A stretch of DNA of 14,789 nt from Hyphomicrobiales bacterium (GTDB lineage: Bacteria > Pseudomonadota > Alphaproteobacteria > Rhizobiales > Xanthobacteraceae). Positions 1 through 7,375 of the stretch are shown piece after piece; within the stretch, counting starts at the first letter, position 1, and each line of letters begins with the position of its first letter. Made by a program: the position numbers and the translations under genes. The DNA is taken from the NCBI GenBank assembly GCA_003133345.1, contig PKXB01000188.1:4806-19594 (forward strand), read 5' to 3'. Under the pieces are notes generated by a model, which saw only the letters and a list, made by a program, of their open reading frames with translations, had not been told where the DNA came from and ran no database searches.

Positions 1-615
1 GGCTTCTATCAGCCGCAGCAGGGCCGCATCATGTTCAAGGGCGAGACGCGCTCCAAGATGCGCCCGCATGAAGCGGCGGATGGCGGAATCGCGCGCACCT
101 TCCAAAACGTGGCGCTGTTCCGCGGCATGACCACCCTCGACAACCTCATGGCCGGCCGCACCCTGAAGATGAAAAAGAATTTCTTCTGGCAATTGCTGCG
201 CTACGGGCCGGCCATGGCGGAAGAGGTCGAGCATCGCCACCGCGTCGAGCAGATCATCGATTTCCTCAAGATCCAGAATATCCGCCGCACGCCGGTTGCC
301 CAGCTGCCCTACGGCTTGCAGAAGCGTCTCGAGCTTGGCCGCGCGCTCGCCATGGAGCCGGACCTGCTGTTGTTGGACGAGCCGATGGCCGGCATGAACC
401 TCGAAGAAAAGGAGGACATGTCGCGCTTCGTCCTCGACGTCAACAGCCACTTCGGCACCACGATCGCGCTGATCGAGCATGACATGGGCGTGGTAATGGA
501 TTTGTCCGACCGCGTTGTGGTGCTCGATCACGGCATCAAGATTGCCGACGGCACGCCCGACGAGGTGAAGGGCAATCAGGCGGTGATCGACGCCTATCTC
601 GGCGTGGCGCATTGA
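1..615 (+). CDS. livG: Branched-chain amino acid-type ABC transporter ATP-binding protein LivG, 5' truncated
   Basis: This is the C-terminal part of a cytoplasmic ATPase that powers a HAAT-family importer. The frame is open from base 1, so the gene begins before the window and the Walker A loop is missing. Visible in order are the Q-loop (RTFQNVALF), an ABC signature variant (LPYGLQKRLELGRAL), Walker B with D-loop (LLLLDEPMAGMN) and the H-loop (LIEHDMG). The YGxQ signature and the EHDM H-loop are typical of LivG rather than LivF. About 205 residues are present of the roughly 250-280 expected. The stop at 613-615 lies 11 nt before livH, and livH, livM, livK and livF follow on the same strand, so this is one transporter operon. 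The family is certain; the substrate is unknown. Confidence 0.95.
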   Translation, partial: GFYQPQQGRIMFKGETRSKMRPHEAADGGIARTFQNVALFRGMTTLDNLMAGRTLKMKKNFFWQLLRYGPAMAEEVEHRHRVEQIIDFLKIQNIRRTPVAQLPYGLQKRLELGRALAMEPDLLLLDEPMAGMNLEEKEDMSRFVLDVNSHFGTTIALIEHDMGVVMDLSDRVVVLDHGIKIADGTPDEVKGNQAVIDAYLGVAH

Positions 616-626
616 GGGGCGAGACA

Positions 627-1610
627 ATGGATATGCTTTACAAGATCTTCCTCGACCCCTTCGTGCAGATGGCCAGCGCGCCTGATCTGCTCGTGCAGAC
701 CTTGTGGGAAGGGCTGGTCTCCGGCGTGCTCTATGCGCTGATCGCGCTTGGCTTCGTGCTGATCTTTAAGGCCTCGGGCGTGTTCAATTTCGCGCAGGGC
801 ATCATGGTGGTGTTCGCGGCGCTCACCTTGGTTGGCCTACATGCGATGCTGCGCGACTGGGGCGTGTCATCCGGCACCGCCGCCGCCTATCTCGCGCTCG
901 CCCTGACTGTCGCCGTGATGTTCGGCCTTGCATTTACGATCGAGCGGCTCGTGCTGCGCCCCTTGGTGAATCAGCCGGACATCATTCTCTTCATGGCAAC
1001 GTTCGGAATGACGTATTTTCTCATCGGGCTTGGCGAGCTTGTGTTCGGTGGCGAGCCGAAGTTGATGATCGCGGACGATCTGCATCTTCCGCGCGGCGCC
1101 ATCGATGTGAAGATGCTGGGAGGATTCGTCAGTTTTCAGAAAATCGATATCGCCGCAGCCGCCATCGCCTCGATCATGGTGGCGGGGCTGGCGCTGTTCT
1201 TCCAGAAGACCCGCATCGGCCGCGCCTTGCGCGCGGTTGCCGACAGCCATAAGGCGGCGCTCTCGGTCGGCATCTCGCTCGAGCAGATTTGGGTGGTGGT
1301 GTGGTTCGCCGCCGGCATCGTTGCGCTGGTCACCGGCATCATGTGGGGCGCGCGCTCGAACGTCTCCTTCGCGCTCGAAGTCATCGCCCTCAAGGCACTC
1401 CCCGTTCTCATCCTCGGCGGCTTGACTTCGATCCCGGGCGCCATCGTCGGCGGCCTGATCATCGGCATCGGCGAGAAGCTCGGCGAGTTCTATTGGGGTC
1501 CGCTCATCGGCTCCGGCATCGAAAGCTGGCTTGCTTACGTCATCGCGCTGCTGTTCCTGCTGTTCCGGCCGCAGGGCCTGTTCGGCGAGCGCATCATCGA
1601 ACGGATTTGA
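627..1610 (+). CDS. livH: Branched-chain amino acid-type ABC transporter permease LivH
   Basis: This inner-membrane permease of 327 residues forms half of the translocation channel with LivM. It is hydrophobic with about eight predicted membrane segments. The N-terminal part carries the LivH hallmarks VSGVLYALIALGFVLIF and GVFNFAQG. The cytoplasmic EAA-like loop reads RIGRALRAVADSHKAALSVGI, and the C-terminal LGGLTSIPGAIVGGLIIGIGE is typical of the BPD_transp_2 family. I chose ATG 627 over the in-frame TTG at 612 because GAGGGG at 614-619 is well placed as its ribosome binding site; the TTG would overlap the livG stop. The stop is 7 nt before livM, which implies translational coupling. The family is clear, but the substrate is not. 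Confidence 0.93.
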   Translation: MDMLYKIFLDPFVQMASAPDLLVQTLWEGLVSGVLYALIALGFVLIFKASGVFNFAQGIMVVFAALTLVGLHAMLRDWGVSSGTAAAYLALALTVAVMFGLAFTIERLVLRPLVNQPDIILFMATFGMTYFLIGLGELVFGGEPKLMIADDLHLPRGAIDVKMLGGFVSFQKIDIAAAAIASIMVAGLALFFQKTRIGRALRAVADSHKAALSVGISLEQIWVVVWFAAGIVALVTGIMWGARSNVSFALEVIALKALPVLILGGLTSIPGAIVGGLIIGIGEKLGEFYWGPLIGSGIESWLAYVIALLFLLFRPQGLFGERIIERI

Positions 1611-1617
1611 GGCCGTC

Positions 1618-2694
1618 ATGTTTTATCGCGAGACCGGCCAGTTCAAAACGACTTATCAAGCTGACCAAGCGGTATTCCCGATCCGACAGGATCGCATCGG
1701 GATCGCGATTATCCTCTTGCTCGCATTCGCCGGTGTTCCGCTTCTGGCGTCGGAATTCGCGATTAGTTCGTTCTTCATTCCGGTTCTGGTATTTTCGCTC
1801 GCTGCCATTGGGCTGAACTTGCTCACCGGGTACACCGGTCTGTTGTCGCTCGGCACCGGCGCTTTCATGGGCGTCGGTGCCTACGGCGGCTACAAGCTGG
1901 CGACCTGGTTCCCGGACGTGAACATCCTCATTCCTATCTTGGCCTCCGGGTTCGTTTCGGCCGCGGTCGGGGTCGTGTTCGGTTTGCCGTCGCTGCGCAT
2001 CAAGGGCTTCTATCTCGCGGTCGCCACCCTGGCGGCGCAGTTCTTCCTGTCCTGGTGCTTTGTGCGCATTCCATGGCTGGTCAACTATAACATTTCGGGC
2101 GCGATCGAAGTGCCGACGCGCACGTTGTTCGGCATTCCGATCACCGGCCCCAATGCGACGGCGACGACGCGTTATCTCGTGACGTTGTCGATCGTCGTGT
2201 TGATGACATGGCTGGCATCGAATCTGGTCCGCGGCCGTATCGGACGCACCTGGATGGCGGTGCGCGACATGGATCTCGCGGCCGAGCTGATCGGGATTAG
2301 GCTCTATCGCACCAAACTGCTGTCCTTTGCGGTGTCGTCTTATTTCTGCGGTGTGGCCGGCGCGATGATGGTGTTCCTCTGGTTCGGCTCATCGGAGGCC
2401 GACACCTTCAGCATCAACCAGTCCTTCTTCATCCTGTTCATGGTCGTCATCGGCGGGCTGGGCAGCCTAGTAGGCTCGTTTTTCGGCGCGATCTTCATCT
2501 TGGGAACGCCGATCGTGCTGCGGGCGCTGCCCGGCTTGTTCGGCTTATCGATCCCAGCCGCCACCGTCGAACACCTGACCTTCATGGTGCTGGGTGCGCT
2601 AATCATCTTTTTCCTGATCGTCGAGCCGCACGGCCTGGCGCGGTTGTGGCAGATCGGGAAGCAGAAACTGAGGGTATGGCCTTTCCCGTACTGA
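1618..2694 (+). CDS. livM: Branched-chain amino acid-type ABC transporter permease LivM
   Basis: This is the second inner-membrane permease, 358 residues, partner of LivH. After a polar N-terminus of about 26 residues come multiple membrane segments. LivM motifs are LNLLTGYTGLLSLGTGAFMGVGAYG near the start, PSLRIKGFYLAVATLAAQF in the middle and VVIGGLGSLVGSFFGA near the end. The ATPase-contacting loop is GRIGRTWMAVRDMDLAAELIGI. ATG 1618 was chosen because it sits 7 nt after the livH stop with GAGG at 1609-1612 upstream; the open frame back to 1531 lies inside livH and is in a shadow frame there. The C-terminus is short and ends in WPFPY. It is 123 nt from the binding-protein gene. Family membership is firm and the substrate unknown. 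Confidence 0.93.
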   Translation: MFYRETGQFKTTYQADQAVFPIRQDRIGIAIILLLAFAGVPLLASEFAISSFFIPVLVFSLAAIGLNLLTGYTGLLSLGTGAFMGVGAYGGYKLATWFPDVNILIPILASGFVSAAVGVVFGLPSLRIKGFYLAVATLAAQFFLSWCFVRIPWLVNYNISGAIEVPTRTLFGIPITGPNATATTRYLVTLSIVVLMTWLASNLVRGRIGRTWMAVRDMDLAAELIGIRLYRTKLLSFAVSSYFCGVAGAMMVFLWFGSSEADTFSINQSFFILFMVVIGGLGSLVGSFFGAIFILGTPIVLRALPGLFGLSIPAATVEHLTFMVLGALIIFFLIVEPHGLARLWQIGKQKLRVWPFPY

Positions 2695-2744
2695 TTGGGC
2701 ACACTTGACGTAATCCCGCACCGAGGATGATGCGGACCAGAAGG

Positions 2745-2759
2745 CCCCTGCGAAAGGGG
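2745..2759 (+). other. Small hairpin in the livM-livK gap
   Basis: CCCCT at 2745-2749 pairs with AGGGG at 2755-2759 around a GCGAA loop. No T-run follows, so it is not a convincing terminator. It lies in the 123-nt gap between livM and livK and could affect processing or stability of the binding-protein message. The rest of this gap holds only the livK ribosome binding site and a weak TTGACG element at 2705-2710 without a good -10 partner. Confidence 0.3.
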
Positions 2760-2803
2760 TGCGCCGGCGCCCTCCAGAGGTTGTCGGCGGGGAGAAAACA
2801 CAA

Positions 2804-2810
2804 GGGAGAG
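2804..2810 (+). promoter_or_regulatory. Ribosome binding site of livK
   Basis: GGGAGAG lies 7 nt before ATG 2818. It is the clearest Shine-Dalgarno sequence in the transporter run, which fits a binding protein made in excess over the membrane components. Confidence 0.7.
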
Positions 2811-2817
2811 AAACGCG

Positions 2818-4149
2818 ATGCATGTGAAACATCTCGCACTCGGCGCCATCGTTGCGGCAGGCTTTGCCGCAACGGTCATGGCGACCAAAGCCGAAGCGCA
2901 AGAAACGATTTACGTACCACTCATGACCTATCGCACCGGTCCGTTTGCCGGTTCGGGCACGCCGATCGCCAACGGCATGCACGACTATCTTTCGATGCTG
3001 AACGAACGCGACGGCGGCATCGGCGGCGTCAAGCTTGCCATCGAAGAATGCGAGACCGGCTACGACACCAAAAAGGGTCTCGAGTGCTACGAGCAGGTGA
3101 AGGGCAAGCATCCCGTGCTCACCAATCCGTGGTCGACCGGCATCACGCTCGGTCTGATCCCGAAAGCCTCGGTCGACAAGATCCCGATCCTGTCGATGGC
3201 CTACGGCCTGTCGGCCTCGGCCGTCGGCAATGATTTTCCCTGGGTGTTTAATCCGCCGGCGACCTACTGGGACGGCCTGTCCATGATCTTCCGCTATATC
3301 GGCGGCAAGGAGGGCGGTCTCGACAAGCTCAAGGGCAAGACCATCGGCTTCATCTTCTTCGACGGCGGCTATGGCCGCGAGCCGATCCCGCTGCTCGAAC
3401 AATACGCCAAGGACTACGGCTTCGAAGTGAAGCTCTATCCGGTGCCGGCGGCAGAAATGCAGAACCAGTCCGGCCTCTGGCTCAACGTCCGGCGCGACCG
3501 TCCGGCCTGGATGGTCATGTGGGGCTGGGGCGCGATGAACCCGACCGCGGTGAAGGAAGCCGCCCGCATCAACTTCCCGATGGATAAGTTCGTCAGCATC
3601 TGGTGGGGCAGTGGTGAGGATGACGCGCGTCCGGCCGGCGCCGAGGCCAAGGGCTTTACGGCTTTGAACTTCTCGGCGGTGGGTGCGAACTTCCCGGCGA
3701 TCCAGGACATCGTCAAGACCGTCGTCGACAAGGGCAAGAGCCAGACGCCGAAGGAAAAGGTCGGCGAGTCGCACTACAACAAGGGCGTCTACAACTCCGT
3801 GATGATCGCGGAATCGATCCGCAACGCGCAGAAGCTCACCGGCAAGAAAATCGTGACCGGCGAGGATGTGCGGCGCGGACTCGAGACGATGAACATCACC
3901 GCGGCGCGCTGGAAGGAGCTTGGCCTGCCCGAGTTCGGCTCGCCGCTCGCCGTGTCCTGCGCCGATCACAACGGCCATCAGGCGGCTTACGTGATGCAGT
4001 GGGACGGCGCCAAGTGGAGCAAGGTGTCCGACTGGATCTCGCCGATGAAGGAGAAGGTGACTCCGCTGCTCGATGCGGCGGCGGCGGACTATGTGTCGAA
4101 GAACCAGCCCTGGCCGAAGCGCACGGAGCCTTGCGACAAGGCGTCGTAA
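2818..4149 (+). CDS. ABC transporter periplasmic substrate-binding protein (LivK/Peripla_BP_6 type)
   Basis: This secreted solute-binding protein of 443 residues should deliver substrate to the LivHM channel. A signal peptide is clear: MHVKH, a hydrophobic stretch at residues 6-22, and a likely cut at AEA|QE after residue 27. The mature start IYVPLMTYRTGPFAGSG and the block NGMHDYLSMLNERDGGIGG fit the type I periplasmic-binding family used by HAAT transporters. It is longer than classic LivK (about 370). There are exactly four cysteines, C78 and C90 near the N-terminus and C381 and C439 near the C-terminus, which could form two disulfides in the periplasm. The neighbouring CoA-ligase-like gene favours an organic acid such as an aromatic acid, but this is inference. 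I give no gene symbol because the ligand is unknown. Confidence 0.92.
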   Translation: MHVKHLALGAIVAAGFAATVMATKAEAQETIYVPLMTYRTGPFAGSGTPIANGMHDYLSMLNERDGGIGGVKLAIEECETGYDTKKGLECYEQVKGKHPVLTNPWSTGITLGLIPKASVDKIPILSMAYGLSASAVGNDFPWVFNPPATYWDGLSMIFRYIGGKEGGLDKLKGKTIGFIFFDGGYGREPIPLLEQYAKDYGFEVKLYPVPAAEMQNQSGLWLNVRRDRPAWMVMWGWGAMNPTAVKEAARINFPMDKFVSIWWGSGEDDARPAGAEAKGFTALNFSAVGANFPAIQDIVKTVVDKGKSQTPKEKVGESHYNKGVYNSVMIAESIRNAQKLTGKKIVTGEDVRRGLETMNITAARWKELGLPEFGSPLAVSCADHNGHQAAYVMQWDGAKWSKVSDWISPMKEKVTPLLDAAAADYVSKNQPWPKRTEPCDKAS

Positions 4150-4160
4150 TTTAGAAATTT

Positions 4161-4195
4161 CTCTCCCCGCGCCATGGCACGGGGAGAGTTCTTTT
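4161..4195 (+). terminator. Hairpin with T-rich tail between livK and livF (terminator or attenuator)
   Basis: The arms CTCTCCCCG (4161-4169) and CGGGGAGAG (4180-4188) are perfectly complementary. After one C/A mismatch the inner bases GCCA and TGGC also pair, so the whole 28 nt is nearly one palindrome. TTCTTTT follows at 4189-4195, as in an intrinsic terminator, and the livF ribosome binding site begins at the next base. Since livF must be expressed, partial termination or 3'-end protection of the livK message is likely. Palindromes with CTCTCCCC/GGGGAGAG arms are also frequent in related genomes, so it may be a captured repeat. Confidence 0.7.
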
Positions 4196-4199
4196 GGAG
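4196..4199 (+). promoter_or_regulatory. Ribosome binding site of livF
   Basis: GGAG lies 5 nt before ATG 4205 and supports that start over the longer open frame, which reaches back into livK, and over the internal ATG at 4223. It directly abuts the T-tract of the preceding hairpin. Confidence 0.6.
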
Positions 4200-4204
4200 C
4201 TCGA

Positions 4205-5050
4205 ATGGCTTTCGCGGCGCAAATGGAAAAGACGTTGTCTGCGCCTGTTGGCGCGATCCTCTCCGTCAACAACATCGAAGTGATCTACGATCACGTCATT
4301 CTGGTGCTCAAGGGCGTGTCGCTCGACGTGCCGAAGGGCGGGATTGTGGCGCTGCTCGGTGCCAACGGCGCCGGCAAGACCACCACGCTGAAGGCGATCT
4401 CCAACCTGCTGCACGCCGAGCGCGGCGACGTCACCAAGGGCTCGATCGTGTTCGAAGGCGACGAGGTGCAGGACCTCTCGCCCAACGAGTTGGTGCGCCG
4501 CGGCTGCATCCAGGTGATGGAAGGCCGTCATTGCTTCGGCCATCTCACCATCGAGGAAAACCTGCTCACCGGCGCCTTCACCCGGCGCGACGGCAAGGCG
4601 GCGATCAGGAAAGATATCGACCTGGTTTATTCCTATTTTCCGAAACTGGCCGAGCGGCGTGACGCCATCGCCGGCTACACCTCCGGCGGCGAGCAGCAGA
4701 TGTGCGCAATCGGCCGCGCGCTGCTGTCGCGCCCGAAGATGATCCTGCTCGACGAGCCGTCGATGGGGCTGGCGCCGCAGATCGTCGAGGAGATTTTCGA
4801 GATCGTCAAAAATCTCAACGAGAAGGAAGGCGTTTCGTTCCTGCTGGCCGAGCAGAACACCCACATGGCGCTGCGCTTCGCGCGCTACGGCTACATCCTG
4901 GAGAACGGCCGCGTGGTGATGGACGGTGACGCCAAGTCGCTGGCCGAGAATGAGGACGTGAAGGAATTCTACCTCGGCATTTCCGGAGGCCGGCGCAAAT
5001 CGTTCCGCGACGGCAAGCATTACCGCCGGCGCAAACGCTGGCTGGCGTAA
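4205..5050 (+). CDS. livF: Branched-chain amino acid-type ABC transporter ATP-binding protein LivF
   Basis: This is the second cytoplasmic ATPase of the importer, 281 residues. Walker A is GANGAGKT (52-59), the signature TSGGEQQ (159-165), and Walker B LLDEPSMGL with D183-E184. The switch region reads AEQNTHMAL, with the N-for-H pattern usual in LivF. It is longer than the common 235 or so residues: there is an N-terminal extension of about 17 residues and a strongly basic C-terminal tail (GRRKSFRDGKHYRRRKRWLA). It follows livK after a hairpin and lies 3 nt before the ligase-like gene, so coupling to that gene is likely. It pairs with LivG of the same operon. The assignment is firm; the tail is of unknown purpose. 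Confidence 0.94.
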   Translation: MAFAAQMEKTLSAPVGAILSVNNIEVIYDHVILVLKGVSLDVPKGGIVALLGANGAGKTTTLKAISNLLHAERGDVTKGSIVFEGDEVQDLSPNELVRRGCIQVMEGRHCFGHLTIEENLLTGAFTRRDGKAAIRKDIDLVYSYFPKLAERRDAIAGYTSGGEQQMCAIGRALLSRPKMILLDEPSMGLAPQIVEEIFEIVKNLNEKEGVSFLLAEQNTHMALRFARYGYILENGRVVMDGDAKSLAENEDVKEFYLGISGGRRKSFRDGKHYRRRKRWLA

Positions 5051-5053
5051 GCT

Positions 5054-6283
5054 ATGCCCGACCATTACGACGCCCTGGAAACCCGCGACCCGGCGGTGCG
5101 CGAGCACGAGCAGGCCGCAGCGCTGCCCGGGATCGTCTCGCGCGCCATGACTGCGCCGGGCTGGGCCAAGCATCTCAAGGGCATCGACCCGAAGTCGGTG
5201 AATTCGCGTGCCGCGCTGGCCAAACTGCCGGTGCTGCGCAAGGCGGATGTCGCGGCCTTGCAAAAGGAAAACCCGCCGTTCGGCGGCCTCAACGTGACCG
5301 CGCCGGGCAACGCGCGGCGTCTTTTAATGTCGCCGGGGCCGATCTTCGAGCCGGAAGGCGAGGGCAAAGACTGGTGGGGCTCGGCGCGTGCCTGCTACGC
5401 CGCCGGTTTCCGCGCCGGCGACATCGTGCATAATTCCTTCGTCTATCACCTGACGCCCGGCGGTTTCATTCTGGAAGCGGGTCTGCACGCGCTCGGCTGC
5501 GCGGTCATTCCCGGCGGCGTCGGCAATACCGTGCAGCAGCTCGAGGCGATCGCGCACTACCGGCCGTCCGGCTATGTCGGCACGCCGGATTTCCTGAAAA
5601 TCCTGCTCGACACCGCCGAGAAAACCGGCAAGGACACCGCGTCGATCAAGCGCGCGCTGGTGTCCGGCGCGGCGCTGCCGGCGTCACTGCGCGATGAGTT
5701 GGGCAAGCGTGGCGTTGCCGTGCTGCAATGCTATGCCACCGCGGAGCTCGGCGTGATCGCCTACGAGAGCGAGGCACGTGAAGGCATGATCGTGAATGAA
5801 TCGGTGATCGTGGAAATCGTGCGGCCCGGCACCGGCGACCCGGTCGCCGAAGGCGACGTGGGCGAGGTGGTGGTCACCTCGTTCAATCCGGACTACCCGA
5901 TGATCCGGCTCGGCACCGGCGATCTGTCCGCGCTGCTGCCGGGCGTCTCGCCCTGCGGGCGCAGCAATGCGCGCATCAAGGGCTGGATGGGGCGCGCCGA
6001 TCAGACGGCGAAAGTGAAAGGTATGTTCGTGCATCCCAAGCAGATCGCCGAGGTCGCCGCTCGGCATCCGCAGCTGGTGCGGTTACGTTTGGTGGTCGGC
6101 CGCGAGGGCGAACAGGACAGCATGACGCTGATGGCGGAATGCGCCGCGCCCGATGCCGCGCTTGAGGCCACGGTCGCCGCCACGCTGCAGTCGGTCACCA
6201 AGCTCAAAGGCGCGGTCAAGCTGGTCGCGCCGGGCGCGCTGCCAAACGACGGCAAGGTGATCGCCGACGAGCGCAAGTCATGA
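5054..6283 (+). CDS. PaaK-like adenylate-forming enzyme (phenylacetate-CoA ligase family), P-loop altered
   Basis: This 409-residue cytoplasmic protein belongs to the ANL superfamily, whose members activate carboxylic acids with ATP and usually transfer them to CoA. Supporting motifs are YATAELG (227-233), the aspartate of RLGTGD (D290), GRADQTAKVKGMFVHP (313-328) as in PaaK hinge regions, and a C-terminal NDGKVIADER with K401 placed as the catalytic lysine. The expected N-terminal Ser/Thr/Gly-rich ATP loop is not recognisable; the matching region reads LLMSPGPIFEPEGEG (about 90-104). It starts 3 nt after livF with little ribosome binding site, so it is probably translated by coupling, and its stop overlaps the hemH start. 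Its place suggests that it acts on the transported acid. It may be a true ligase or a divergent enzyme; the acid is unknown. Confidence 0.8.
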   Translation: MPDHYDALETRDPAVREHEQAAALPGIVSRAMTAPGWAKHLKGIDPKSVNSRAALAKLPVLRKADVAALQKENPPFGGLNVTAPGNARRLLMSPGPIFEPEGEGKDWWGSARACYAAGFRAGDIVHNSFVYHLTPGGFILEAGLHALGCAVIPGGVGNTVQQLEAIAHYRPSGYVGTPDFLKILLDTAEKTGKDTASIKRALVSGAALPASLRDELGKRGVAVLQCYATAELGVIAYESEAREGMIVNESVIVEIVRPGTGDPVAEGDVGEVVVTSFNPDYPMIRLGTGDLSALLPGVSPCGRSNARIKGWMGRADQTAKVKGMFVHPKQIAEVAARHPQLVRLRLVVGREGEQDSMTLMAECAAPDAALEATVAATLQSVTKLKGAVKLVAPGALPNDGKVIADERKS

Positions 6284-7296
6284 GCCCGGCCACAGTCCCA
6301 ACATCGGGCGGCCGCATCGGCGTGCTGCTGGTCAATCTCGGCACGCCCGACGCCACTGATTACTGGTCGATGCGCCGCTACTTGAAAGAGTTTCTCTCCG
6401 ACCGCCGCGTCATCGAGGAAAACCGCATCAAGTGGTGGCTGGTGCTCAACCTCATCATCCTGACGGTGCGCCCCGGCCGTAAGGGCCGCGATTACGACAA
6501 GATCTGGAACAAGCAGCGCAATGAATCGCCGCTCAAGACCGTGACGCGCTCGCAGTCCGACAAGCTCGAGGAGATGCTCGGCAAAATCGACAAGCGCATC
6601 CGCGTCGATTGGGCGATGCGCTACGGCAATCCGTCGATCAGCTCGCGGCTGGAGGCGCTCGCCGCGCAGGATTGCGAGCGCATCTTGCTCGTGCCGCTCT
6701 ATCCGCAATACGCGGCGGCCACCACGGCGACCGTCTGCGACGAAGCCTTCCGCGCGCTCGCAAGGATGCGCTTGCAGCCCAGCTTGCGCGTGGCCGCGCC
6801 CTATTACGCCGAGCCGGTCTATATCGACGCGCTCACCAATTCGCTCAATGCGGCGCTGGCGAACCTTCCCTTCAAACCCGAACTGATCGTTGTCTCGTTC
6901 CACGGCATGCCGGAGGACTATGTCGCCAAGGGCGATCCCTATTATCACCATTGCAGCGCGACCACCGCGCTGCTGCGTAAAAACCTCAAGCTCGACGAGG
7001 ACGGGCTGATCATGACCTTCCAGTCGCGCTTCGGCACCGCGGAATGGCTCAAGCCCTATACCGACGCCACCATGAAATCGCTGGCCGAGCGCGGCGTGAA
7101 GAAGATCGCCGTCATCATGCCCGGCTTTGCAGCCGATTGCCTGGAGACGCTGGAAGAGATCGCCATGGAGAATGCCGAAATCTTCAAGCACGCGAGGGGC
7201 GAGAATTTCGCGGCCATCCCGTGCCTCAATGATTCGAGTGCCGGCATGGCGGTGATCCGCGACGTGGTGCTGCGCGAGCTCAAGGGCTGGATTTAA
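6280..7296 (+). CDS. hemH: Ferrochelatase HemH
   Basis: Ferrochelatase inserts Fe2+ into protoporphyrin IX, the last step of protohaem synthesis. The protein has 338 residues, normal for the family. Family blocks are GVLLVNLGTPD (14-24), YLKEFLSD, PLYPQYAAATTATV, SFHGMPEDY with the metal-binding H208, GDPYYHHC (218-225), FQSRFGTAEWL, and ADCLETLEEI with the expected catalytic E289. Five cysteines are present (132, 153, 225, 287, 315), but the C-terminal cysteine cluster that holds [2Fe-2S] in animal enzymes is not seen. The start ATG overlaps the previous stop as ATGA, so it is translationally coupled to the ligase-like gene. A haem gene at the end of a transport operon is unexpected, and a promoter inside the upstream gene cannot be excluded. 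No strong terminator follows. Confidence 0.95.
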   Translation: MSPATVPTSGGRIGVLLVNLGTPDATDYWSMRRYLKEFLSDRRVIEENRIKWWLVLNLIILTVRPGRKGRDYDKIWNKQRNESPLKTVTRSQSDKLEEMLGKIDKRIRVDWAMRYGNPSISSRLEALAAQDCERILLVPLYPQYAAATTATVCDEAFRALARMRLQPSLRVAAPYYAEPVYIDALTNSLNAALANLPFKPELIVVSFHGMPEDYVAKGDPYYHHCSATTALLRKNLKLDEDGLIMTFQSRFGTAEWLKPYTDATMKSLAERGVKKIAVIMPGFAADCLETLEEIAMENAEIFKHARGENFAAIPCLNDSSAGMAVIRDVVLRELKGWI

Positions 7297-7330
7297 GCCC
7301 TCCGGCCCTGCCCCAGGACCTATCAACCCC

Positions 7331-7364
7331 CCGTTAACCATACGGTTTTAACTTCCGTTAACCA
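7331..7364 (+). repeat. CCGTTAACCA direct repeat with a third TTAA, possible regulator site
   Basis: CCGTTAACCA occurs at 7331-7340 and again at 7355-7364, a 24-bp period. A third TTAAC lies between them at 7348-7352. TTAA tetramers are spaced by 10 and 6 bases. The first copy extends to TTAACCAT, which matches a CtrA half-site known from Caulobacter, but the canonical TTAA-N7-TTAA spacing is absent. It lies in the gap before the beta-barrel gene, an A+T-rich island in GC-rich DNA, and so is a reasonable promoter or operator location. Confidence 0.4.
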
Positions 7365-7375
7365 AAGTCCGCGGA

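Noticed and set aside
867..1619. 250-codon open frame opposite livH
   Set aside because: Charged low-complexity shadow of a membrane protein gene in an intact operon.
2705..2733. Possible promoter before livK (TTGACG)
   Set aside because: The -35-like hexamer has only TGATGC at the -10 position, which is too weak to list as a feature.
2599..4275. 558-codon open frame on the - strand opposite livK
   Set aside because: It is longer than livK, but it reads as Arg/His/Asp/Leu-rich low-information protein with no family motif. It is the usual antisense shadow of a GC-rich codon pattern, while livK has a signal peptide, ribosome binding site and operon context.
4151..5263. 370-codon open frame opposite livF
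   Set aside because: Antisense shadow of a well-conserved ATPase; no motifs and the same His/Arg/Gln bias.
6001..7341. 446-codon open frame opposite hemH
   Set aside because: hemH carries all ferrochelatase blocks in the + frame; the antisense product has no recognisable domain.
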